Assembly (NCBI RefSeq): GCF_000247695.1
Contig: NW_004624805.1
Span: 2,847,629-2,911,628 of the forward strand
Source: Heterocephalus glaber
Taxonomy: Eukaryota > Chordata > Mammalia > Rodentia > Bathyergidae
Length of the DNA stretch: 64,000 nt
Direction of reading: 5' to 3'
Both the position numbers and the translations under genes were made by a program. Under the pieces are notes generated by a model that saw only the letters and a list, made by a program, of their open reading frames with translations, was not told the DNA's origin and ran no database searches. Positions 47,369-58,977 of the stretch are shown here, piece by piece. Each line of letters starts with the position of its first letter. Position 1 is the first letter of the stretch.

Positions 47369-48247
47369 TCATTAATGGGTAGGAATTTTAATGCTGTTTT
47401 TCTCCTCTGCCCGGGAGGCCCCAAACTCTGCAGGTGGAGAGCACCTCATCTCGGCAGCCTGCTCAGGCAGCCTCACATCCCTGGAGACAGGGTACATGCA
47501 GGGGTGGCCATGTGTGCTTGTGGCACACAGGTGGCCTCCTGAGAGGAACATAGATCCTGTGGGGACCTGCTCACAAGTCAGAGTAGAGCTGTGTTGCCGC
47601 CGTAAAGGTGAGCGTCTCATCCCCACCCCCCTCTCCCCAGTTCCCATTACTCCAGTGTGCTGCCGCTGATGCAGTGGCTCTGACTCGTTCCCAGATTCAC
47701 AGTCCATGTCCAGTCAGGTTCTGATCTAGAACCACACAACAAAATGGTGCCGTGTATCTCAATAGCCACTCCCTGCACACGTGCACGGGGCCCTCTAGAA
47801 GTTTATCTTGTGTTGCGGTACCTACATATCATAAAACTATTTCAGATGAAGGGTAACCCTTTCAACTCGCATCTTTTAGTGGTCTTTTGGGCTCTGGCTC
47901 AAACAGTCAGCAGCCCAGAACTAATTGAGGTCACAGAGCCCCGTGTCTTCTGGGTGGCTTCTTATTCAAAGGTGTGAGCATGGGCACAGAGAGTGCAGAG
48001 CCTGCTGGCTCCCTAGCCTGCGTGGCATCCTCTGTTAACATCAGTCGAGGAAGGCGGGAGAGACTTTCTGCTTTAGGCCAGAAATGGGGGAGGTTGGGAA
48101 GTGTTAATGAAGCCTAATAACACCATTAAGAGGCTAGGCGTTAGCACATCTTCCAGTGCAGCAGCTTTTAAGGGGTTAGGACCAGTCATAGGAATTGTCT
48201 TTGGCTGAAGTGGAGCCCATTGGAAGCGAGGTTCTAAATATCCAGGT

Positions 48248-48600
48248 ATGTTAGCTTTCTGTCACTGTGACAAAATACCTGATACCATCAACTCAAAAAA
48301 AAAAGACTGACTTTTGCTCATGATTTCAGGTGTCTTAGTCCATGGTCTGTTGGCTCCATGGCTTTCAGTCATGGGATGATGAAAAGCATGACTTCAGGGA
48401 GAGCTGCTCTACTCAGGCCGCTGGGTGGCAAAAGACGGGAAGCAGAAGGGCTGGGATCTCAGCACCCCCTTCAAGGGCTCCACCCCCAAGACCCAGCTTC
48501 TGTGTAGGCCCCACCCCTAGAGGACCCGTCACCTCCCAGCAGCGTCACAGGCTGGCAGCCGAGCCTTCAGTGTGTGGGCCTCTGGGGGACCCTTATCAAA
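48248..48600 (-). repeat. MaLR-type LTR, antisense
   Basis: TGTTAGCTTTCTGTCACTGT, 'gacaaaatacctgata', an A-run, 'ttgctcatgatttcaggtgtcttagtccatgg' and 'gtaggccccacccctagagg' match the other antisense copies. Confidence 0.65.
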
Positions 48601-49679
48601 CCGCAGCGCTGGGAACCACTGCCCCAAGAGCTGGACTGTCCATATGGCAGAGGCCTTTTGTCCTGTATGGCCGAGCACAGGAATGCAGCCTATCCAAGCT
48701 GAGATGTGCTGAGTCAAGCACTAATCCCAAAAGCTCAGCACAGAAAAGGACAAGGGCCACAAACTCTTAATACTTTTACATTCAGTCCTTACATGGTGAA
48801 GTGGTATCTTGGGTATATTTGGTGAAATAAAGTATATTATTAAAGTTAATTTCACCTTTTTCCTTTTATTTGTTTTAATGTAGCTACTAGAAAATTTAAA
48901 ACAATATTACATGGCTCACATTATTTTTGTTGGACCAGACTACCTGTGAGCCGGAGACAGAGTCGTTGTTCTACAGACTTATTTCCGTGGCTCCCTGTGG
49001 CCATGCTGTTAGTGTCAGCTGTGGGGCTGTGGGCGCAGGTTCGTCCTGTGGAGGTATCTCGGGGTTCTGGGCCTGGGGGGACCCGTGCAGTGTGCTCTCT
49101 GCCCATTTCGGGCTCATGCGGCCCCCCACTAGCCAGGAGTGTGCCCCTTCCGCACCTCTCCCCTGGGGGCCACCTGCCACATTCTGCTCCTGGCAGGCTC
49201 TCCTCACAGTCGGAGTGCCATTGGCTCCTTGGGCCCAGAAGTGTATGTAGCACAGCTGTGCCTCTCCGACTGTGCATTACAGTGTTGCTCAGTGTCAAGG
49301 GGCAGGAGGTGCAGACTCCCTGGGGCCTCCGTGCCTTTAGCCAGGTGGGCCTGGGACAGCTGACCACGCTGCAGAACAGCGCGCCTCCCGAGCCCGCCCT
49401 GTCTGTGTTGTCTGCTGAGAGTGCTCCAAGCCCGGGGCTGCCACTGCACAGTCCTCAGCATAGTGGAGATGCATGGCAGCCAGACTGGACAGCTGTGAGG
49501 AGGATGAGGCAGACGTCACAGAGAAGGTGGGGGCTCCATGGCCTTCATAGTGCGTGGCTTTCCAGGTGGATCTTAGGACTGTTCTGTAATTGTTTTTCTG
49601 TCAAACTGTACCATCCTTCCAGATTTCTTAACGAATCCCCTTTTTCATTGCTCTGAGCCTTGCTCTTTTTGCTTTTGTC

Positions 49680-50425
49680 CCTGGCTTTATTGGATATGAC
49701 TGACAAATGAAATGTCTGTGTTCAAGGTATGCAACGGTATGTCTTAAGATGCATAGGCTTTGTGAGATTCATGTCCAAAGCCAGCTGGCGGGCGGACTCA
49801 GCCCCTCCCAGAGTCAGCGTCTGTTAGTGTGGTGAAGACTCTTGAGTCAGTGCTCTCAGGAAATTCAGTGCAGGATTATTAACTGCAGCCATCACGCTGC
49901 ACTTTGGGTCTCCGACACTTACTCACCATGTAGCTGAAGATGTACGCTCTCTCCTTTCCCCACCCCAGCTCCTGTCAACCACCATTCCTTTCTTTCTCTG
50001 TTATTCCGAATTTAACCTTTTAGAAAATTCCACCTATAAATGAGATCGTGCAGTTTTTACCTTTCTGTGCCAGGCTTATTTTCCTATCATAGCATCCTTA
50101 AAGTTCATCCATGTTACCATAACATGACAGGATTCCTTTGCTTTCTTAAGACTGCATCTACACTGAGCCTGCATACGTAGACTTTTTTTTAATCCGTGCA
50201 CTGAATACTTAGGCTCTTTCCATATCTTGGCTGTTTTGAGGAATGCTGCAGTGAACCTGGGGTGCAGACAGCCCTTTGCCATGCTGATTTCCTTTCCTTT
50301 GGATGCATACCCAGTAGTGGGATTGCTGCATCATATGGTAGTTCTATTTTTAATTTTTTTTTTGAGAACTCTCCACAATGTTTTAATGCTGGCATCCCTT
50401 CCAGATTTCTTAAACGTGTTCTCTT
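49680..50425 (-). repeat. Old L1 3'-end fragment, antisense
   Basis: 'ccacctataaatgagatcgtgcag', 'ttcatccatgttaccataacatgacagg', 'tccatatcttggctgttttgagg' and 'ttggatgcatacccagtagtggg' are hallmarks of antisense L1M 3' UTRs. It partly parallels the L1 at 43.5-44.3 kb but is a separate copy. Confidence 0.85.
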
Positions 50426-50426
50426 C

Positions 50427-50541
50427 AAAAGTTAGGAAACCTGGGCCGGGGATTTAGCTCAGTGGTTCTGGTGCCTGCCTGGCAAGCACAAGGTCTGAAG
50501 CTCGATCCCAGGTACCAAATAAAAAAAAAGTTAGGAAACCT
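50427..50541 (+). repeat. ID-type SINE with perfect 16-bp TSD
   Basis: The body 50443-50525 lies between identical AAAAGTTAGGAAACCT repeats (50427-50442 and 50526-50541). The A box is intact (ATTTAGCTCAGTGG), the B box slightly altered (AGCTCGATCCC). Confidence 0.95.
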
Positions 50542-51297
50542 TTGAGCCAATGTGATGGGCAATTGTAACCAAAGGAGGCTGGTGTGTGAGCCTTAGTCTG
50601 CTGGCTCCGAAGCTCCGTGAACCAGGTCCTCTGCAGCTCAGGATTACTGCTCCTGCTCTTTTGTGTGGGTCCCGTTAGGAAATCCAGGTCACCTGGGCTC
50701 AGTTTGGGATTTTCCGGTACAGGCTGTAGTGGGACCACATGGTGGCCCAGACTCAGACATGCCATGGTCTGGGCAGCCTGAAAATGTGCCGGCAGGTGAG
50801 CACCCAGCCTGGGCTGGTGGCTTTTGGAGACCGGAAGCCTGACGCTGCTGGCCTCACAGTCAGGGTGTCAGGTGACCAGTCCTTGAAGGAATAGCAGTTG
50901 GGCACAGAGATGCAGTAAACTCTCGCTGGAGGTGTGATTTACAGAAGAAAAGAAAACATCTCAGCGCCAGCCAGGGCCATTACTGCTGGTTAAGAAGCGC
51001 TGTCCTTCTAGTTAATTGAGTTCCACTGGAACAACAGCAAGGGGCCATCACAGCAGTGAGTGGTGAGCAGGTCACATTTTTCCATGTGTGTTTTGAGTAA
51101 CGGCCACGCGTGTTCCCTGAAAACAACCTCTTAACCATAGTGTTTTGCTCCTTAGTAAAAAAATGATTGTTGAAATGTCTAAAAATGAATTTTACAAACT
51201 TGTGAATTTTGCCCTTGAAACAAATTTATTTGTAGTCCAGAGGATCAAACCATACCATCGCTGATTTTATTTGTTCCTTTTTCTTTCTTTTGTGCAG

Positions 51298-51332
51298 ACT
51301 CATATGACCCCAGCAGAGTGGAGAGAGTGTGA
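51298..51332 (+). CDS. JCAD: JCAD coding exon 3 (C-terminus)
   Basis: Only 35 coding bases. AC completes the Asp codon begun by G at 41821, followed by SYDPSRVERV and TGA at 51330-51332. The joined C-terminus DSYDPSRVERV matches the known JCAD C-terminus, which confirms both splice sites. The acceptor is TTCTTTCTTTTGTGCAG. The final four residues V-E-R-V have an acidic residue at -2 and Val at 0, a possible class III PDZ ligand; no binding has been shown here. The complete protein is 1340 residues, slightly shorter than the human form of about 1359. Confidence 0.95.
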
Positions 51333-53765
51333 CGAGGTGCTAGTGAAGCCCGGGACTGCCTTGGCTTGCTAACTGAGGATTCTCTGGTCCAGTCCGTCCC
51401 CTTCTGGCCCAAGCAGAAGCTGGAAACTGCTGGGTTCCGTGTCGCAACCCCCCTCCCGCTCCACCGCCCGCAGCGGGAAACTCGCCATCTGTACAGAGCT
51501 GTTCTCAGACGAAGCTCAGTCCATGGGAACCATGTTTGTGTAGCGTGAAAATCTAATGCTTATGTTTAGAGAGGCGTTTTCACATAACCCCTGCAGCCCG
51601 ATCTCTCCGACTCGGCCATGCTGGTAAATAGCTTGGTGCCGGTCTGTTTCAGTGTGAGAATTTAAACATGGACAGTGCAGCGAGTGGTTCCGACAGGACC
51701 ACGCAGACCCTTGGTCCTGGGCTGCGTCTCAGGCTGGGGTCCTCGATCTGGTCGGGGTTTGGCCCTCTCACGAGGGGGAATGCGAGTGAGCTTGGGTGAT
51801 GTGTTTGTAGTCACTTTGGGCTTCTGCCGCTGGAAGTGACCTAAGTAACTCGCCACAGAGAATGGAAGCGGTGTCTTTTAGCTCCCGAAGGTGACTCGTA
51901 CTGGAATAACCTGAAGGGTATTATTTATCTGGCAATGAAACGCTTTGATCATTTGCAAATATGCCATTGTCTGCTTTGCACTCAGTATTATCTATTTTTA
52001 TTTTCTGTATGGATGTTTAGAGATTCTTTATATGAAAAATAATTGCTGGTTTAAAAGAGACCATTTTAACAAAGTGACTATATTTCTTTTTACAAAATTG
52101 CTATTTTTCTATGATGTAAACAGTAGTTAGGTGGCAGATTTTAAAGGAAGTGTCATTTTATTTAAGAGTCTATCCTTTTGTGTGAGAGGCGCTCAGAGAG
52201 GGTTCCTTTCACGTTAAAGTCCGTGTCCCTGGCCTGTTCTCACCCCTGCCACCTTTCGCTCAGTTTAGGAAGTGTCAGTATGGATTTACCACAAGGTTAA
52301 GAAACTTTCTGCAAAGATTTTATTTTACAAATGTAGCTGTAAGGTTATATTTGAAAATAACCCTCTCAAGAACCAGTCAACGTCCTTTGACAGTTTTGGG
52401 GCCATCTCAACTCTTTACCAAAAGAGACCCCGCCTGTCTCCGTGTTCGTCTGTCAGGATCTGCCTTTCCTCCACACACCCCTGCCCTGTCCCTTTAAAGA
52501 GATCTGTATTTTGTATTTTTAAGCTAGAGTGATCTTGAATTAGTCCCACATATGTTTAAAAGTGCTTGGCACATATGTAGGTATATGCTGTGCGGAAGCA
52601 TCACGAGGCTTCCGATACATTACACTGTATCCCACTGTGTAATACCGAATTAACTGCACGGTTTGTGCGCTTTGTATGCATTTGTCACTCCTTTCCAGGT
52701 AAGGTATTCTGGCTAGCTCACATTCTCTAAATAATTCCTTGTCTCCTTCCTTCCTTCTCACTTCTTTTTCTCTCTCCTCCCCCATTTTAATTTTTTTTTT
52801 TTTGAGATACCACTTTATTTCTGGACATTTCAAATTCCTAAAATGTGAACTGTTGGCCACCCTGTCCTTTGGCCCTGAGCTAACAGACTGGACTTCCCCG
52901 GCACCTTGTCGCCACACCAGGTGGTTTTATTTCCCAGGGACCTCGCATATTTGGATGGTGATAAACAGGACAGACTCTGGGCAATGTGACAAGTCGGTCC
53001 AAACGCTCCCACCTGCTCCCCCAGGCTCTCCTTTGAGAACCTGGCTCCTGGGAAGAGTTGGAGCAGGCTTTAGTCGTCAGGGCAGCAGTGGCTGGGCCAG
53101 GTCCCTTCCCCGGAGGACCCCAGGGAAGCAATGGCTCCTTCTCCTGTGCCTGGGGAATTGCTCCAGGCATCCGACGGCTAAGTGAGGGCCGAGCTTCCGG
53201 AGGTCCCTCTTAGGACCAAATGAAAGAATGTTCTGAGCTCCTTAAATTTTGTTTATATCATTTAAAGACCTCTTTTAAACAAAATACTAAATTTTAGCTT
53301 ATTCCTCAGGAGAAAGAAGAGGATACTGTGCCTATCTCAAACAACCCAAAATACAGTGCTCTTCTGCTTTGTTTTACTCTAAATTTCTGTATTGTATCTT
53401 TCTGAATCCATTCTGAATTTTGTTAAAATTACTAATATTTAAACTTCAGTTTTAACTGTTTTCTGGATTCAAGCCTGTATGTCAATTCTGTAGGAGGGAA
53501 AAGATGACTTTAAAAGTAATTTGAAAATTTCATTTGTAAACTTTAATATCCTGAGGTGAATAATAAGTCTTTAATAAGAGATTTCCCATAAGCTTTGAAT
53601 TTAATGCTATTTTCCAGTATTCCTGTTTCTCATAAGTGTACAACTGTGGCTGGAAAAAGTGTTCCTATTTTGTGTTTGTCATTGTTTTTCTTGTAGACAT
53701 GATTTCCTATTGGCATTTAACAACTGAGAGCTTATAAAATTAAAGTTCTAATTTTGGCCATTTAA
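51333..53765 (+). other. JCAD: JCAD 3' UTR (end estimated)
   Basis: This follows the stop codon without any recognisable SINE or LINE insertion, unlike the introns, which suggests selection on a transcribed UTR. An AU-rich part at about 51.9-52.2 kb holds ATTTA-type words. No AATAAA occurs; the best poly(A) signal is ATTAAA at 53739-53744, followed by T/G-rich sequence. The true end could be elsewhere. Confidence 0.55.
53739..53744 (+). terminator. JCAD: Candidate poly(A) signal ATTAAA
   Basis: This is the common variant hexamer, with TTCTAATTTTGG and GTTGTCTGAGG downstream. It is the only good candidate in the 2.4 kb after the JCAD stop. Confidence 0.45.
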
Positions 53766-54099
53766 ACTAAAAGTTGTCTGAGGAAGTACAAATGCAATGT
53801 ACGGCTGGATTTACAAGAAGAGAATGATGGTAATTTGGCTGCAGTTGCCTTTGTTTGAAGACAGTTTCTGAGCGGTTGAAAATGAAACGTGCGTTGCCAT
53901 TTTTCAGCCTTTTGTTCCTGCAGACCCCAGAAAGCCCCTCCCTAAAGAGGCCGCTTGCCCACTTGGCGCTTCAGAGTTCTTCCTGGCTGTGTGGGTTTCT
54001 TTTTCAAAAGACCCTACAGTATGGATAGATTCACTGACACCCTGATTTCCTTACAAGAGTCGCAGGTCTAGGGTTTGGTCCACAGGGGAGCTCGCGTGG

Positions 54100-55150
54100 A
54101 ACCTTTCCTGCCCCGCCTGGCTGTGAAAGTCCAGGTGAGCAGCCTCCGGGCCGGGAAGAGGCCCTGGCAGCTCTGCCCCAGCGGTGGCCTCTGGCAGCGG
54201 ACGGGGCTCCCTGACAGCGACTTCCGACTTCCTAGCTCGGTCAGAGGCTCTGCCGGCCGTGACCCAAAGCTGCCCTCTCATCCTGTGGCTCCCGAAGATT
54301 GCGCTTGCTTTCTGTTGTCTGTTTACAACCAGTAAACAATGCGTCCTCAGGCATCAGGTTGACCTCTCTCGCAGTGGCCAGTGCAGCAGGATTCTGTAAA
54401 TATCTGAGCTTGGAGAAGCACCTGGACTGCCTGTGCCCCGCCCACAGTGGCCTGAGTGCAGGCAGCCTTGTTCTTTCTGCCAGGCCCCGCTGTGCAGGGG
54501 AGAGCAGGCTGCGGAAGTGGCCGGCCGGAGGGAGGGACGGTTGTGCCTCTTAGTTTTGTCTTCACTGCGCGCTGTGCATCTGTGGGCGGACTGGAGAGCC
54601 GCGTGGTGGGACTTGCGTGCTCCGGGAGCCTGGTTGGTGGAGAGCCGGCGGCAGGTCTCCCTGAAGGGAAGAGAGTTCCAACCGCGGGTTCAGCTGAGGC
54701 GCTCCCGCGTCCCGGTCTAGCGGGGCCTGCCTAGCCGAGCATCCCCGCAAGGCGGAGGTGGAGGACCCTGGGGCGGGGGGCAGCTCGCCCAGGAGCGGGG
54801 CCCCAGATGCAGCTGGGCGGAAAAGCGGCCCCTGGACTCCTGCGCCCGCAGCTCCGTGTCCTGGAGCAGGAGGGAGGCAGAGGCGCGCGGGGATAAGTGA
54901 CGAGGCCGCGACCCGGAACTGCGTGACCCAGGCGCAAGCCGGGGTGACTGACGGCTGCGAGCGCGGTGGATGGCGGGCCCTGCGCAGCCACGCGGTGCGA
55001 ACGCCCTTCCCGAGCTGGTGGAGGTCACGCGTGAGCGCATCCCGGGGCGGCCCAGCTCCGGCACCTTCTGCCTCCACTCGGGGTTTCCTGGGCGCCGCCG
55101 CGCTGTGTGCTGCACCCTTCTGGCTTTCCCAGGAACCACCGGCTGCTTCC
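54100..55150. promoter_or_regulatory. CpG-rich block downstream of JCAD
   Basis: CpG density is high, particularly at 54.6-55.1 kb (clusters such as CGCGCGGGGATAAGTGACGA and GCGAGCGCGG). Several open frames on both strands overlap, as expected from GC-rich DNA. None resembles a known protein. It could be a promoter for an unannotated RNA or an enhancer-type island. Confidence 0.5.
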
Positions 55151-55189
55151 TCCTCTATCCTGCCTGAGAAATGTGAGAATCAGGTACTT

Positions 55190-55345
55190 GCCAGGTGTGC
55201 TGGGTACTCTGCTCCCTGCACTCTGGAAGGCTGAGGCAGGAGGATCGCACGTTCAAGCCCAGCCTGGGCAGCTTAGCCAGAGCCTGTACCAAATTTTTTT
55301 TAAATGCTGGGGATATAGTTCAGGGCGAAGGCCTTGTAACAAACC
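55190..55345 (+). repeat. B1-ID dimeric SINE
   Basis: B1 half (CCAGGTGTGCTGGGTACTCT ... AGGCTGAGGCAGGAGGATCG ... CCCAGCCTGGGCAGCTTAGC), T-rich linker, then the start of an ID half (TGCTGGGGATATAGTTCAGG). Confidence 0.78.
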
Positions 55346-55347
55346 TC

Positions 55348-55417
55348 CACTAACACGCGCACGCACTCACGCACGCACGCGCACACACACACATGCACAC
55401 GCGCGCTCACACACAAA
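55348..55417. repeat. CA/CG-type degenerate microsatellite
   Basis: Alternating purine-pyrimidine run of ACGC, ACTC and ACAC words following the SINE. Such runs can adopt Z-DNA. Confidence 0.85.
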
Positions 55418-55419
55418 TC

Positions 55420-56635
55420 AAATATATAGGAAGATCTCTGGCAGGCACCTTGTAGATACTTGTGGAGGATGAAACTAGGCCTTCACCTATGAGGAAGATA
55501 CCTGCTTGGCAGCTTGTAGATTTGAGAGCCAGGTCCTGGTCTCCCAGGTTTACCTCCTTGTTTCCAGTGTGGTGGTTCCAGAAGCCGACAGAGGAGACTC
55601 CACGCCCACCATGCACTCCATTTGTGGTGGGAAGCCAGGCCAAGGACTTCTAAGCTGCTGCCTGAGTCCTTCCCGGGATGGGGTTCCTCCTCTCCCATTA
55701 GGTTTTGTAAAACATTTTCCCATTTCTGCCTTGACTCCGTGTGGGGTTCAGAACTGGATGGACCTAGGCCCTCTTAGGTCGTCAAGTTTCAGATCACAGT
55801 AAGATTGGGTTGTAAAGTAGGAAGCGTCTGAATAGGGCTGTGAGCACGCGCTCGGGCTGGGGCCTGGGCCCGGTCTGGCCTGGCCATTAGCTAGCTGTGG
55901 CCACGCCATCCCCTAGTTGGAGGGGATGGACTCAGTGCTCGAACCCCACCAGCTCTAGGGTGATGTAACGTTTTTGGCAGACCTAGAATCCCATGGGGTC
56001 TTTCGCCCTGTCAGAAGGGCCTTGAACACAAAAGTTGGGAAATTCCCAATGCGTGTGACAGAGGCCTGGGTCCGGGCCAGGGTGCGAGTCCAGCCGTCTC
56101 CGTCACTGGGGTGGTCTGCCTCCCCATCCCTGCTCAGGCTGTCTCCCTCAAGAGGAGGGGCTGGCCAAGGGCCTTCAGCACTGCTGCTCCCCACATGCTT
56201 TCTTTAGCCGGGCAGGCTGTGGAGCAGGAACTTGGCAAGTGGCCCCTGGCGTCTCTCCACAGCCCGTCAGCATCCTGCAGGCCGGTGGCCCCGGGCCCTT
56301 CACCTGTGCGGAGGCTCCAAGATGTTTGTGTCGCACCAGCTGATCAGGCTTCCCCGTCTGCCCCCAGCACAGACCCCCAGCTGCCAGCCTGCAGGGCCCA
56401 GGCCGGAAGTGCTGCCAGTCAGCCCTCTGCTCAGGCTCCGGGGACAGCTCCACAGAACCGAGTGGCCCCAGGGTTTGGTTTTGACCAGAGCCCAGCAGTT
56501 CTTGGAGGTAGAGGGGCCTGCTGCCTCCCCTCTGTCCTGGGCTCCCTACCTAATGGGACCCACCTAGTACCCCAAGCTTAGGATGACAGGGTCGGCCCAT
56601 GTGGGCGTAAATCCAGGGTGCGAAGATTTACCTAG
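55420..56635. other. 3' flank, unannotated
   Basis: GC-rich unique-looking DNA. Overlapping open frames up to 156 codons on both strands show no recognisable protein. Confidence 0.45.
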
Positions 56636-56639
56636 CATG

Positions 56640-56830
56640 ACTAGCGTATTTAGAATGCTCAGCGTGAGGGTGAGGGCAGACACGCAAGCCAACACTGTGG
56701 AGTCCTGTGAAATGTACTACCCCACTTGATGGATATCACTGCGCGGAGATGAAGGATTCAGAGAGGCTGAGTGACGACTCAGGGCACAGGGCTGGTGACA
56801 GAGGGGGGCTCAGCCCCATTCCTGTCACTC
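56640..56830 (-). repeat. Probable MIR, antisense
   Basis: 'gatgaaggattcagagaggctgagtgacgactcagggcacagggctgg' follows reverse-strand MIR order. Confidence 0.5.
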
Positions 56831-56929
56831 CAAAGTCCCTGCTGCCCGCCGTTCATCCAATGCTTACTGCACCCTGAAAAGCACGAGAAAATGGTCCTCT
56901 AATTAAACAGGAAATTCAAGGTAACATTT

Positions 56930-57129
56930 TTTTCTATTTGGGGGACTTCTGGGAACTGAACACGGGGCCTTTGCACTGAGCTATAACCCCCCCTTCCTAC
57001 TTTTTTAAAAATTTTAAGGCAGGGTCTCACTAAATCCCTAAGTTCCCCAGGCTGGGCCTGAACTTCTGATCTTCCTGCCTCAGCCTCCCAGAGAGCTGGG
57101 ATCGCAGCCCTGTGTCACCACGCCCAGCT
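56930..57129 (-). repeat. B1-ID dimeric SINE, antisense
   Basis: A reversed ID half (GGGAACTGAACACGGGGCCT ... GAGCTATAACCCCCC), an A/T-rich linker, then a reversed B1 half (AGGCAGGGTCTCACTAAATC ... CTGCCTCAGCCTCCCAGAGA ... CACCACGCCCAGCT). The order confirms the same B1-then-ID dimer as the sense copies. Confidence 0.82.
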
Positions 57130-58975
57130 ACGTTCTTCCAACACTAGATGCACTTGTTAGGAGGTCCGGCTGCTGTGCCAGGAAGTAGAAACAGCGGTGG
57201 CCTACAAGACAGACTTCTCTCCCCCTCCTCAAAGGAGTGTAGAAGCAGGTGTCCCAGGCTGGCTGTCTGGGGCCGGGCCCCTCGTCACTCTGATCTGCAT
57301 CCTCGGAGCGGCTTCGTCCTGGAGGGCTGGCTGCACAGCCTCCAGGCACTCTGGGGAGCGCCAGGACAAGACTGCCAGGTGAGTCAGCTTCCCAGAGAGA
57401 TTTCCAGATCTGCCTGCTCCTCCTGCTGTCTTCCTTTCGTAAGAACCACGCCACGTGGTCCACGGCACTGCAGGAAGTCCGTTTAACCTGCACTGTTGTG
57501 GCTCCGCATAAACCAATACCCTGTTACTGAAAGAGCGGCACCCAGCCCCCAGCCACACTCCCCGAACCCACAGGTGCCCCCAGCCCACAGCTCGGGCATG
57601 GGCATCCCAGGCCTGGTGGAGCCTCACAGGCAGTGCTGTGGGTCCATGCCGTGGAAGACCCGGTCACGGGGGAGACGTCTGCCCTCCAGCGCCCCTCACT
57701 GCCCACTGGGACGGGGGCTGTGTCAGGTCACAGGTGTCCAGGCCTGTCCTTCCTTGTCCTCCTCCTGTGGAGAGAAGAGGGCACCGTGGGCGGCCTACAC
57801 CCAGGCCACCAGTCTCAGGAGAAAGCCCCAGGGCGGACAAGGTGGGGGCAGCTGGGGCCCGGGGCCTCCGGAAGCAGAGAGCAGTGGGTGGAGCAGCGCA
57901 GCCTGGCACTCCCCCTGGGGAGTCTGTGAACTCAGGGCGTGTGGCTGCCCCAGGCCTAGGGATCCGCATCCTTGGAAATCCTCAGGTACTTTACAGAATG
58001 GTCTCCGCGTTTGCAGATGTGCCCCAGAGCGTTCTTTAGCATGGGGGGAGTGAACAGGAAGGAGGGAGCCACCAGCAAGCCCTTTGGGGGCGCCCTCAGC
58101 CTCCACCTCCCAGAAGACGCCTTACATCCTTGGCTCTGCCCTAAAAGGTAAAGAAAGTGCCGCCCCTGACACTGTTCCTTGCCTTTGACTATGAATAAGT
58201 CAGTACTCTGTTCCTAAAAAGTGGCTCTGAATATCCCAATGTCAGAGCCAGTGAAGCCTGAGGGAGAAATGGAGGGTCAGGGACTCGCCCTCCTGCTCAG
58301 CGCCAGCACCTGAGGGCACCCCAGCCGGGCAGCTCCTAAGTGGGCCTGCCGCAGGCCACACCCACCCTCCCCTGGGGTGGGCTGCAGGCTGGGCCCTCAG
58401 GCTGGGGTGCCCCAATGCCTGGGACCCGCTGAGGGAGAGAGGTTGGGGTGTCAGGTCCCGGACAGGTCATTTTAAAGTAATGCTTGCATGAGTCTGATGC
58501 AAGCAGCCCAGGGGTGCCAAGACCCTGCTAGTCTTCAGAAGCGGCCTTTTCACAGGCCCACGCACTGGTCATTCAGGCTTGTACATCTGGGCCTCTTCTC
58601 CCGGCAGTGTCCCCGTCTTCCGGGTCCTGCTTGGAGCCGCAGGTATCTCACTAGCTCTCTAGACTGCACCTGGTGAGCTCGGAGCTCTGGGCCAGGCTTC
58701 TCCTGCTCGGCCCTAGAAACTACCATGGCTGTCACGGTTCCCTCGCAGGCATCCATGTCATGAGTCTGGGCTGAAAATCCCCAGGGCTAGCAGAGTCCCA
58801 GGCAGGTGTTGACCACGTAAGTTACCCATTGCTATTCGCTTGGAAGCAAGAACACAAATGCTCAGGTGTTAAACAGGAAGGGAGGTAGAACACACCAGGC
58901 CTCTTTTATTTGGCTAGAGGAGAAAGTCACCACTGCAGCACAACAAAAACTGAAAAGAAGGCTGGAAGTGTTTTC
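57130..58975. other. 3' flank, unannotated
   Basis: GC-rich DNA without a recognised gene. Open frames up to 185 codons occur on both strands over the same bases, indicating composition rather than coding. Confidence 0.45.
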
Positions 58976-58977
58976 AG

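Larger units (their letters stand above)
41822..51297 (+). other. JCAD: JCAD coding intron 2 (9,476 bp)
   Basis: It runs from donor GTGCGG to the acceptor TTCTTTCTTTTGTGCAG. If it is retained, the frame continues for ten codons and stops at 41851-41853. It is filled largely by an antisense L1 and SINEs. The parts at 42.1-42.47, 42.8-43.5, 46.8-48.2, 48.6-49.6 and 50.5-51.3 kb hold no gene I can support. Confidence 0.93.

Noticed and set aside
54562..55139. Minus-strand open frames of 140-171 codons in the 3' CpG block
   Set aside because: Composition-driven; several frames are open at once and none resembles a protein.
57496..58053. 185-codon plus-strand open frame in the 3' flank
   Set aside because: It overlaps minus-strand frames of 101-132 codons, has no splice or promoter context and shows no recognised domain.
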